Part shown: positions 1 to 6,156 of the stretch, piece by piece
How the letters are laid out: every line of letters begins with the position of its first letter
How positions within the stretch are numbered: position 1 is the first letter of the stretch
Origin: Halobacteriovoraceae bacterium
GTDB taxonomy: Bacteria > Bdellovibrionota > Bacteriovoracia > Bacteriovoracales > Bacteriovoracaceae
DNA: 6,214 nucleotides
Direction of reading: 5' to 3'
NCBI GenBank assembly: GCA_018663815.1
Contig: JABJPQ010000629.1
Coordinates: forward strand, 1-6,214
The notes under the pieces: generated by a model
The model's database searches: none
What the model was told of the DNA's origin: nothing
What the model saw: the letters and a program-made list of their open reading frames with translations, nothing else
Made by a program: the position numbers and the translations under genes

Positions 1-1538
1 CTCTTTTCAGCTGGTTTAACATTAATCGAAATACCTGCATATTGACCTGTCTTTAAGCTAAATACTTGGGTTTCATCATTAGCATCACTCTGAGAAAATC
101 CCAGGCGAACTGTCTCTTTTGATATTACAAAGCGATCGGGATCAACTTTCCTTATTTTTTTAGGAGCAACTGACAGGATTCTCGAAATTTCATACCCAGG
201 AGGAACCTTAACTTCTAATTGATAGGTGTTGATTTTATGAACGGATGTATTAGTAAACTTGTGCTTAACTACGACATTTTTGTGATGTCCAACCAGAGGA
301 TTTGGAAATCCATCCTGATCTAGCCCAATACGCCAGTCCATAAATCGGTAGACATCATACTCATACCATATTGAGCCACTACCATTTAAAACAAGCGCCA
401 TATACCAGACTCCATTGATCCTAATTGCTTCTGCTTTAAGATTGGATTTAATATTCTTAGCCTCTTTAAAATTAATGGGAAGAAGAATTCTTTCACCTTT
501 TGATCCCTTAAGGAGTACTTCTGTACGAATATGGGCATGACCTTTTTTATTTACTTGTATTTTTTCTGTCAAGTTAAGAATATTTGTTTCTTGCTTTGAT
601 GATTTTTTCGCAGATGAATTACAAAAACCAAGGGAGTGAGCGTAAATCATCAATGTTTTTGATTCAGGATTTGGATCAACCCAATATTCTAATCGTTTAA
701 GCCGATTAAAAAAACTATTTGCATTAAGTAGGTTTTGTTTGTGATATTTCCCATTTTTGTCTTTAACTTTCCAAGTAACTTCAGCAACAATTGGATGCTT
801 GCTTCCATCTAAGAACCAGAGAGTAAGCTCAATTGCTCTTAAGGACTGTTTCTTGTATTTTTTTGTCCTCTTATTGTTCTTGTCAAATCGTTTATCAAAA
901 CGGGCACGTCCAAGCACATAATTATATTCATGAGCGGTGTAGTTACCGACCTTAACGAGTTTATGAGATGGTTGAAGTCCTGAACGAGAGAGATGAGGAT
1001 AGACCAGAAGAGCATCACGGGAGATATCAAAATCTTCCTCTATCTCCATTTTATTTGAGTGTGAATAGATACTATCAACTCCTACGATATCTTCTTCAAA
1101 TTTATGAGTACCTCTTTTTTGAAGATCCTCAATTGGACGATTACCAGACTCTTCGATATCTCGATTTCGGTATTTAACATTAATCCATCTTTCACCAACC
1201 TCAGTTGCTCTTCTCTCTCTCAAGGAGTATCCATTATTCTTTAGAATACAACTTCCCTTAGTATCAAAGAAACTAACAAGCCTGGTCTTTGACTTATTTC
1301 TCTTTTTTCCAAGATAAGATTTATTAAGATTTTTAGCGAGAAGTTTTTCTACCACCTCACGATACTTATCAATTGTGCCAACATCTCTTGAAAAAAGCTC
1401 TGGCCGAAGTGAGATTTTAAATTCTTTTGAATTTAACGGGATGGTGTCGACATATGATGTTTCCCATTGATTTGCATACCCTTTAAATGGCAAGACTAAA
1501 GTTATTAACAAAAATATTAAATTTGTCTTAAATTTCAT
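1..1538 (-). CDS. Large exported protein, possibly CYTH-like in its N-terminal half; C-terminus beyond window
   Basis: The frame is open without a stop for 512 codons from ATG at 1538 to the left edge, so the gene is partial at its C-terminus. The start has a GAGGA ribosome site that includes the TGA stop of the upstream NirK-like gene, 7 bases away, which suggests coupled translation. Residues 1-22 form a Sec signal peptide (MKFKTN, hydrophobic stretch, GYA/NQ), so the product is probably periplasmic or exposed. I recognise no close family. Residues about 38-258 show an order of motifs that resembles the CYTH/triphosphate tunnel fold: KEFKISLR (38-45), FFDT (90-93), GYSLRERR (103-110), WINVKYR (118-124), KFEED (146-150), GRARF (210-214), IELTLWF (236-242) and AEVTWK (252-257). 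This is inference only; a perfect ExExK is absent. Residues about 420-512 alternate like a beta-sandwich (VKHKFTNTS, VKVPPGYE). The region between is not recognised. The function is unknown. The coding call is firm; the fold call is weak. Confidence 0.85.
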   Translation of the reverse strand, partial: MKFKTNLIFLLITLVLPFKGYANQWETSYVDTIPLNSKEFKISLRPELFSRDVGTIDKYREVVEKLLAKNLNKSYLGKKRNKSKTRLVSFFDTKGSCILKNNGYSLRERRATEVGERWINVKYRNRDIEESGNRPIEDLQKRGTHKFEEDIVGVDSIYSHSNKMEIEEDFDISRDALLVYPHLSRSGLQPSHKLVKVGNYTAHEYNYVLGRARFDKRFDKNNKRTKKYKKQSLRAIELTLWFLDGSKHPIVAEVTWKVKDKNGKYHKQNLLNANSFFNRLKRLEYWVDPNPESKTLMIYAHSLGFCNSSAKKSSKQETNILNLTEKIQVNKKGHAHIRTEVLLKGSKGERILLPINFKEAKNIKSNLKAEAIRINGVWYMALVLNGSGSIWYEYDVYRFMDWRIGLDQDGFPNPLVGHHKNVVVKHKFTNTSVHKINTYQLEVKVPPGYEISRILSVAPKKIRKVDPDRFVISKETVRLGFSQSDANDETQVFSLKTGQYAGISINVKPAEK

Positions 1539-1545
1539 GTGTTCC

Positions 1546-2940
1546 TCAATAATTCGAAATAATGGACTTTACTTCCGCAGGTCTGACAGTTTTCTTTGAA
1601 TTTCCCCAGCTGTTATAAAGAAAAGTCAAGACATCTGCAATCTCTTCATTAGAAAGTTTAAGTGCTGCCATGGTACTATTGTATGCAATACCATTTACTA
1701 CAATTTCCCCTTCAATCCCATTTTTGACTATTGAAATTGCTCTTTTCTTATTCTTATTGAGAAAATCAGAAGCTGCTAAAGGAGGGAAAACTCCCTTGAT
1801 TCCTCTACCATCTTTTTGATGACAGGCCATGCAGTTTTCCATGTATACAGACCTTCCTCTCGCTATGCGATCAGGTAATGATTGTGAATTTTGAAAAGTT
1901 GATGCTCTGTTCTTATTACTAATGAAAAATATCGGACTAGATCCTTCTAACTGCATAAGACCATCGACTTTATTGGCGATTATTTTACTTTTATCCATTT
2001 CACCTGTTACTTCAATTGTTGCTAATGAGCCTTTATTAAATGAGTTCAAAATTGACTGATCTAAGAGTCGGTAATCTCCAATATGATCAAAGCTTAAATC
2101 CACAACATGGGTTCCGCCAGGAGGAGTAAAAAGTAAGGTTTTGTTTTCGTATTTGCTATTTTTAGAAGGAATAAGAGCATTGGTAAAATACCCTCCAGAG
2201 ATTCTAAAAGTTGCCGGCAGTGATGGGCCGATATTTCCAATAAACAGTCTTAATTTCTCTCCTTTTTTTATTTTGAGGGAGTTTTTATCTACCAGAGAAA
2301 GAGCACTACCATTAAAGACGACGTAATCTGCTTTTCCCGCAAGAGCATTGGACATATTAAAACTTTGAATTCCCTGATTACCAAAATTACCTGAAGTATA
2401 GAATTCACTGCGTACCAAATAAAATTCTTTATCAACAGCAGGAAGACCATTTTTAGGGGATACAAAAATCATTCCAAATAGCCCATTAGCGACTTGCATT
2501 GCGACAGGGGGAGCGGAACTTTGATAAAAAAAGAGTCCAGCTCTTGTTGCCTTAAATGAGAAAGTGGCACTTTTACCTGGAGGAGTTAAGGAAATAGAGG
2601 CTCCACCAAGAGGTATATTAGCACCATGAATATCTAAGGCAACGGGAAATCTACCACCTTGAGGATTATTTAATTTGATTTTTACTGTATCCCCAACTCT
2701 CACTCTGATCATTGGCCCTGGAACAGTTCCATTAAATGTCCAGTAAGAGTATTGAACTCCCTCAATTAACTCTCCAATCTTTTCTTGAACATTTAATTCT
2801 ATATTAACAACTTTTGAGGTCTTTCTTGTAATGGGTGAAGGCACATTGGGAGGAGATTTTAAAACGTTGCTGCTGCCAAAAGTAATTTCCAAATGAAAGA
2901 AATTATATATTAGAAAAGATAGTATAAAAAATTTTCTCAT
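1546..2940 (-). CDS. NirK-like two-domain cupredoxin fused to cytochrome c, copper ligands lost
   Basis: 464 residues from ATG at 2940. This start has AGGA nine bases upstream and opens a Sec signal peptide (MRKFFILSFLIYNFF). A longer TTG start at 2970 would overlap the porin and is less likely. Domain 1 (about 40-165) and domain 2 (about 170-315) follow copper nitrite reductase: FNGTVPGPMIRVRVGD, DIHGANIPLGG, TPPGKSATFSFKAT, VAMQVANGLFGMIFV. A C-terminal class I cytochrome c (about 358-448) carries CMACH (C370, C373, H374) and a likely distal Met424 in NSTMAAL before LSNEEIADVLTF. Compared with AfNirK, type 1 ligands H95, C136, H145 and M150 become V100, S141, Q149 and L154. Type 2 ligands H135 and H306 become Q140 and Q295; only H105 (H100) and the catalytic Asp (D103) remain; catalytic H255 becomes R246. 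The ligand mapping comes from memory of the family. Nitrite reduction is therefore unlikely, and haem-based electron transfer or binding is possible. It lies 11 bases after the porin gene and 7 before the next gene. Confidence 0.9.
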   Translation of the reverse strand: MRKFFILSFLIYNFFHLEITFGSSNVLKSPPNVPSPITRKTSKVVNIELNVQEKIGELIEGVQYSYWTFNGTVPGPMIRVRVGDTVKIKLNNPQGGRFPVALDIHGANIPLGGASISLTPPGKSATFSFKATRAGLFFYQSSAPPVAMQVANGLFGMIFVSPKNGLPAVDKEFYLVRSEFYTSGNFGNQGIQSFNMSNALAGKADYVVFNGSALSLVDKNSLKIKKGEKLRLFIGNIGPSLPATFRISGGYFTNALIPSKNSKYENKTLLFTPPGGTHVVDLSFDHIGDYRLLDQSILNSFNKGSLATIEVTGEMDKSKIIANKVDGLMQLEGSSPIFFISNKNRASTFQNSQSLPDRIARGRSVYMENCMACHQKDGRGIKGVFPPLAASDFLNKNKKRAISIVKNGIEGEIVVNGIAYNSTMAALKLSNEEIADVLTFLYNSWGNSKKTVRPAEVKSIISNY

Positions 2941-2951
2941 AATGAAAAATC

Positions 2952-2982
2952 CTAAAAAATCACTTGGCAACGCATGCCAAGT
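2952..2982 (-). terminator. Hairpin with T-run between porin and NirK-like genes (possible attenuator)
   Basis: On the minus strand ACTTGGCA, a five-base loop TGCGT, and TGCCAAGT form a perfect 8-bp stem (2982-2962), followed at once by GATTTTTTAG. The stem is made by the last codons of the porin gene and the T-run by its final codons and stop. This has the shape of an intrinsic terminator, but the next gene starts 11 bases after the porin stop, so partial termination or mRNA 3'-end protection would set the porin to NirK-like protein ratio. The stem is only half GC, so strength is uncertain. Confidence 0.5.
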
Positions 2983-4082
2983 ATATTGGGTTGATTGATG
3001 ATATCGTATCGATCAACACGTGTTAAAATCATATTTACAGAATATCGGAAAAGCTTATTAGGATGCCAGTTTAGGCCAAGCCCATAATTTGTCTCTTCTC
3101 CTCCCTCCACTTCTAAAGAATTTAGATCTAGCCAACTAAAGCGCCAAGTTAACTCCAGTGCTCGATCTCTATCTCCTAGAGAGATACTTGAGAAAGAGCC
3201 CTCCTTAGAACTATAATAACGTGTTGGTCCCCATAAAATATATGATCCGCTGAGATGACCACCTTGAAAGTTCAGGTCGTCTAAATCTTTTCTCTTAACT
3301 TTTGCATCGAGGAATTCAAATAGAACAACCGATTTGTTCCAAGAGGCTCCCAATTCCAATCCTCTTGTAATAACATTATCCACATTTTCAAGCTTAGGTG
3401 TTGAGAGAAACCTTTGGTCATTTATGGCAATTTCTGGTCCTGTTCGATAACGAAATTCATTATCTCCAGTGGCAATTTCTCTCCACGATGCTGATCCACC
3501 AATATGAAACAAAAGATTATTTGAATCATTTTGATAAGGAACTATTGTTAGCCGACCGATGACTCCCTGTCCTTCATCTTCTTCTTCTCTTTTTGCGTCA
3601 ATCTCTTCTCCAAAATAGCCAAGAGAGTAGCTTCCAAGCTCACTTCCCTTCGAGATACCAACACCAATTGCCCTTCCAGGCAGCAGTGCTGCAGGTAATG
3701 CACTCTCCATAAAAAATGTTCCTGCGGAACTCATCTGATTTTCAAGCCCAATGGGACCTTTAAAATGGCCAATTGTAAGGATAGGACTATCTGGTGCTGT
3801 ATAGCTAACCGATAAATCTTTAACCGAGACCTCATTCTCACTGAAATCGTAGGACGCTTTATAATTCCATTTTGCTAAATTATTATCTGGCAGAAAGTCA
3901 GCCATACTTCCTTTTAAAGTTATAGATGAACGACGAACGTTAGTTCCATTACTCATGCTAGTTACGTCTTCATCAAAAAATGCAGCATCTAATTGAAAAC
4001 GTCCCTTAACACTTAATTTATCTTTTGCGAGACCGATATTTGAAAAGATCACTATTACAAAGATAATTATACTAGGCTTCAT
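2952..4082 (-). CDS. Outer-membrane porin, OprO/OprP (phosphate-selective porin) type
   Basis: 376 residues from ATG at 4082, which overlaps the upstream stop as ATGA and has AGAGGA nine bases ahead. A longer frame from 4169 lies inside the upstream gene and lacks a signal at its start. Residues 1-19 are a signal peptide (MKPSIIIFVIVIFSNIGLA). The mature part has features of the phosphate-selective porin O/P family: GRFQLDAAFF (27-36), RRSSITLKG (50-58), WNYKASYDFS (72-81), GHFKGPIGLENQMSS (105-119), TFFMES (122-127) and PGRAIGVGIS (135-144), followed by amphipathic strands and a terminal Phe (RCQVIF), typical of Bam-inserted barrels. Known members form trimeric 16-stranded channels for phosphate, pyrophosphate or polyphosphate. 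Many family members in other phyla have unknown substrates, so anion selectivity is not shown here. An acidic run (KREEEDEGQG) probably lies in a loop. It may feed or vent the periplasmic compartment used by the next two genes. Confidence 0.85.
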   Translation of the reverse strand: MKPSIIIFVIVIFSNIGLAKDKLSVKGRFQLDAAFFDEDVTSMSNGTNVRRSSITLKGSMADFLPDNNLAKWNYKASYDFSENEVSVKDLSVSYTAPDSPILTIGHFKGPIGLENQMSSAGTFFMESALPAALLPGRAIGVGISKGSELGSYSLGYFGEEIDAKREEEDEGQGVIGRLTIVPYQNDSNNLLFHIGGSASWREIATGDNEFRYRTGPEIAINDQRFLSTPKLENVDNVITRGLELGASWNKSVVLFEFLDAKVKRKDLDDLNFQGGHLSGSYILWGPTRYYSSKEGSFSSISLGDRDRALELTWRFSWLDLNSLEVEGGEETNYGLGLNWHPNKLFRYSVNMILTRVDRYDIINQPNILGMRCQVIF

Positions 4083-4927
4083 TTTGTTTGATCCTCTATA
4101 CATGGTGAAAATTTTCCGTAGAAAAATGGAGACCGGCAAAGGCCCGTTAAAAGCTGATCTTTTTTCCATTTAACTTTATCAATTCTCTTACCATTATTAT
4201 CTGATAATTCAACTCGATCTTTTCTTTTTAATTTAAGTTGGTGATTTGATATAGTAAAATCTTCTTGTACTAAATTTCCTAAAAGCAATCGTTCCCTAGT
4301 AGCAAGGACTTCTTTTCTTTGAATAACAAAGGTGTCTCCTTTTTTATTACTCAAAACCCATCCATAAATGGATATGGGTGCTCCCATATTTATAAGTTCG
4401 ATACTAAAGGTATGACCCTCTTGATCACCTTCTTTTATGTGATTGATTCTGATCGCTTGATTATTATTTTTAAAACTATCGATTATACATGGGATAAATG
4501 GACCATTCAAATTGGGAATTCGACATAAACTATTTTTCTGAGCCATGCCATCCTTCCACTCGACATAATCAATAGTAACACCAGTATCATTTTTTAATTT
4601 GATACTACCAATTTTTGTAAGTTTTAATTTATGTTTCTTCTTTGATACTACAAGATAGCTTAAAGGAGGAATGTAATCTTCTTCAGTGAATTCAAACGTT
4701 TTCCCTTGTGAATTTTTTAATCTCCACCCGGCTAAATTTACTTCGTAGATTTTTCCATTAAATAACTCAATAGAGTCATCAATACCTACTTCTAACGCTT
4801 TTCTTGAGGTAATTTCATTGATAACAACTCTATTAGTAAAATATTCATTATCTACCTCCTCTTTTTTACCGCAGCCCACAAAGAGTATGGAGATAAATAG
4901 TATTAGATGTAGCTTACAATAGAACAT
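4079..4927 (-). CDS. Lipoprotein with two tandem lamin-tail (LTD) domains
   Basis: 282 residues from ATG at 4927, with a strong GAGGAG ribosome site seven bases upstream. A lipoprotein signal ends at LFVGC (Cys19), followed by GKKEE. The residues after Cys are not Asp, so outer-membrane sorting is plausible. Two repeats resemble the lamin-tail fold. Repeat 1 (about 33-148) has VVINEI, DSIELFN, LAGWRLKNSQGKTFEF, YLVVS and DYVEWKDG. Repeat 2 (about 158-278) has IRINHI, FSIELIN, IYGWVLSNKKGDTFVI, RLLLGN and DKVKWKKD. Each repeat ends in the same tail, LCRxPxxxGxFxPCI, with cysteines 12 apart (C135/C147 and C264/C276) that could form disulfides. Bacterial LTD proteins are secreted or surface proteins thought to bind other macromolecules or support nucleases; no nuclease residues are seen here. 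It is the first gene of the four-gene envelope cassette and overlaps the porin by 4 bases, so it may scaffold the complex (inference). Confidence 0.82.
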   Translation of the reverse strand: MFYCKLHLILFISILFVGCGKKEEVDNEYFTNRVVINEITSRKALEVGIDDSIELFNGKIYEVNLAGWRLKNSQGKTFEFTEEDYIPPLSYLVVSKKKHKLKLTKIGSIKLKNDTGVTIDYVEWKDGMAQKNSLCRIPNLNGPFIPCIIDSFKNNNQAIRINHIKEGDQEGHTFSIELINMGAPISIYGWVLSNKKGDTFVIQRKEVLATRERLLLGNLVQEDFTISNHQLKLKRKDRVELSDNNGKRIDKVKWKKDQLLTGLCRSPFFYGKFSPCIEDQTK

Positions 4928-4951
4928 TAATGATCTCCTCTTTTTTTTAAT

Positions 4952-4999
4952 TCAGTCTTAACAGTAGAAGGCGAATCAGTCTTAACAATAGAAGGCGAA
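4952..4999. repeat. Perfect-length 24-bp tandem duplication, one mismatch
   Basis: The unit starts TCAGTCTTAAC and ends TAGAAGGCGAA on the plus strand. Copies are 4952-4975 and 4976-4999 and differ only at 4964 (G) against 4988 (A). The array ends about 12 bases before the GAGGAG ribosome site of the lipoprotein gene, in the leader or promoter region of the four-gene cassette, so it could be a doubled operator or a recent slippage duplication. Confidence 0.9.
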
Positions 5000-5027
5000 G
5001 TTACACCATATTCGCTGTCCTAGGCAA
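5000..5027 (-). promoter_or_regulatory. Weak candidate promoter for the envelope cassette
   Basis: On the minus strand TTGCCT (5027-5022) is followed after 16 bases by TGTAAC (5005-5000), which has a TG one base ahead as in an extended -10. Each box matches four of six consensus positions. Transcription would begin near 4993, inside the 24-bp tandem repeat, putting the repeat in the untranslated leader. This is the best of several poor candidates, and the true promoter may lie further upstream. Confidence 0.2.
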
Positions 5028-5108
5028 TACACCCTATAATGTTTTATCAGTATTAGTTGTATTATTTCGACCAGTTGGGTACAAATTAGTCTCCTTAGAT
5101 AAATTCCT

Positions 5109-5332
5109 TTAATACCATTTACTGTAAGGGTGCTTCATCAGCATTGAGTTGTAATATTTTGGATCACTAATCACTTTAATTGTTAAGACCCCTTTCTCAC
5201 CCTTAACTCTGACTCGAGCAGTTCTTTCTTTAATAGAAGAAAGGTATCCTTGAATAATCCTGGTAGTTGTTCCTAGCTCATCAAGTTGGTACTTTCGTCT
5301 ACTAAAGATTTTCTTTCAATCTCTTGTGCCAT
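5109..5332 (-). pseudogene. CYTH-domain (triphosphatase/class IV cyclase-like) gene remnant, frameshifted and internally deleted
   Basis: The start at 5332 has an AAGGA ribosome site and reads MAQEIERKSLVDES, the standard CYTH beginning with its EIERK (ExExK) metal/triphosphate motif. This frame stops at 5273. The match resumes in another frame from about 5291: TRIIQGYLSS, then ERTARVRVKGEKGVLTIK, which is the RxR and TxK part of the tunnel. At about 5175 it jumps directly to SDPKYYNSMLMKHPYSKW and stops at 5109. That ending resembles the extreme C-terminus of CYTH proteins (EVTxDxRYYNxxL). About one base is lost near 5290, and roughly 70 codons carrying the second half of the tunnel, including the usual EEY/KTR and AEVE strands, are missing. 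Intact relatives are about 150 residues and hydrolyse triphosphates or cyclise ATP. This copy cannot form the tunnel and is probably dead. It follows the preceding gene by 16 bases, suggesting a former operon. Confidence 0.8.
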
Positions 5333-5348
5333 TTTTGTTTTCCTTAAT

Positions 5349-5954
5349 TCAACTTTTCATTCCAACTACACGCTTAATTGCTTTTAGATAATTAATGTTC
5401 TCATGATCATCCAACCCTAAAGCACCTTTTGCTGCATTTAGATCACTTAGCTCCGTGGACTCAATAGAGATAGAGAAAAATCTTGCGTCATTAAATTCAA
5501 CCTCAGCGTACTCAGCAATTGCATTACATACGGTTGTTCCAAATCTTCTTTTTAAAACATGAACACCATTTAGAAGTGGATTTGGATTAATAATTTCTTG
5601 AATGAATTGATCTTGGGTATATTCTTCTCTTTCAAGTTTTGGACAATCAATTGAGAAAGCAGGAAAAAGCTCTCCTCGGATTCTTGAAGCGACAAGTGGG
5701 AAATTAAATTTTGCAAGAGGATTCCATTGTTCGTAACCTTCAACAGATTTAATAAAACACTTTATATCCATTTTATCATCTCTGAGTTTTGTATTGTTGA
5801 GGCTATTTTCATTAGACATAATGTAGACTTCTTCTGATTGACGAAATCCGCTACATGGATAATCATTACGAATTTTATTAATAAGGCTCTCATCAAAAGT
5901 TTTTGCAAAAGTTCTAAATTCAAATCGTGGTTTTACATTTTCGTACTCGCTCAC
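5349..5954 (-). CDS. Cytoplasmic protein of 201 residues, divergent CYTH-like
   Basis: The start is GTG at 5954, chosen because TTGGAGG lies four bases upstream and no in-frame ATG follows until residue 46. No signal peptide or membrane segment is visible, so it should be cytoplasmic. I do not recognise a named family. The spacing of charged motifs fits a distant CYTH/triphosphate tunnel protein: RFEFRTF (10-16) in place of ExExK, EEVYIMS (41-47), TKLRDDKMDIK (55-65) like the RxR...K strands, VLKRRFG (133-139) like the KxR strand, AIAEYAEVEF (145-154) and FSISIES (160-166). The tail reads ALGLDDHENINYLKAIKRVVG. The standard CYTH remnant directly downstream supports the idea of a related pair. 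If the fold is right, the substrate would be a triphosphate or polyphosphate, but this is inference. A phosphate-unrelated role remains open. The frame is clean and codon use is like its neighbours. Confidence 0.8.
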   Translation of the reverse strand: MSEYENVKPRFEFRTFAKTFDESLINKIRNDYPCSGFRQSEEVYIMSNENSLNNTKLRDDKMDIKCFIKSVEGYEQWNPLAKFNFPLVASRIRGELFPAFSIDCPKLEREEYTQDQFIQEIINPNPLLNGVHVLKRRFGTTVCNAIAEYAEVEFNDARFFSISIESTELSDLNAAKGALGLDDHENINYLKAIKRVVGMKS

Positions 5955-6156
5955 AGGGCCTCCAAGTGAAATCGGTGTTAAAATTTGTTAAATATTGTCA
6001 GATTCATTGCGAACGACCAGTCGAGGTCACACCAACAATATGCATCACTTTCAATTTTGTTCCAATAGCGTGTAGATACAAAAAAGATGGTTTCATGTCA
6101 ATGAATGCCCACCAGATATTGTTTTATCTTAAACCGGTTCTTTAACAGATAAGTTG
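5955..6156 (-). other. Gap without a confident gene, possible decayed coding sequence
   Basis: Between the two genes no long frame with a good ribosome site is found. Two short minus frames look protein-like: WWAFIDMKPSFLYL in one and TRYWNKIESDAYCWCDLDW in another, each ended by a stop (the second ends in a TAA about 30 bases before GTG 5954). They may be pieces of one decayed gene or chance. No RNA gene or clear terminator was seen. Confidence 0.2.
6073..6101 (-). promoter_or_regulatory. Candidate sigma-70 promoter for the 201-residue gene
   Basis: On the minus strand an exact TTGACA (6101-6096) is followed after 17 bases by TATCTA (6078-6073), which matches the -10 consensus at three of six positions. 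A transcript from here would have a leader of about 110 bases before GTG at 5954. The exact -35 and ideal spacing are in favour. The weak -10 and the AT-rich background are against. Confidence 0.3.

Larger units (their letters stand above)
4928..5108 (-). other. Intergenic region upstream of the envelope cassette
   Basis: This stretch holds the tandem repeat, a weak promoter candidate and a 16-codon frame (5084-5034, TTG start) that follows an AAGGAG site by six bases. That frame may be a chance ORF, a leader peptide or residue of the decayed CYTH region. Nothing else is recognised. Confidence 0.4.

Noticed and set aside
839..1177. Short open frames within the large exported gene
   Set aside because: They lie in other frames of a 512-codon frame with a signal peptide and ribosome site; they are shadows.
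2141..2326. Plus-strand 61-codon frame inside the NirK-like gene
   Set aside because: It is opposite a recognised domain-bearing gene and shows no domain of its own.
2941..2970. Longer NirK-like start at TTG 2970
   Set aside because: It overlaps the porin end, puts a non-signal segment before MRKFF, and the ATG at 2940 has its own AGGA site.
4083..4169. Longer porin start at 4169
   Set aside because: The added 29 residues lie within the lipoprotein gene and precede a clean signal peptide that begins at 4082 with an ATGA overlap.
4319..4528. Plus-strand 69-codon frame inside the lipoprotein gene
   Set aside because: It is antisense to a well-supported repeat protein and lacks supporting motifs.
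5035..5040. Exact TATAAT on the plus strand
   Set aside because: No acceptable -35 box lies 16-18 bases upstream, and there is no plus-strand gene after it.
5927..6145. Plus-strand 72-codon frame over the gap and the GTG start
   Set aside because: There is no convincing ribosome site or recognisable motif, and it overlaps the start of a better-supported minus gene.
6121..6156. Inverted sequence around AACCGGTT as a terminator of the right-edge gene
   Set aside because: The longer arms pair poorly and no T-run follows on the minus strand.
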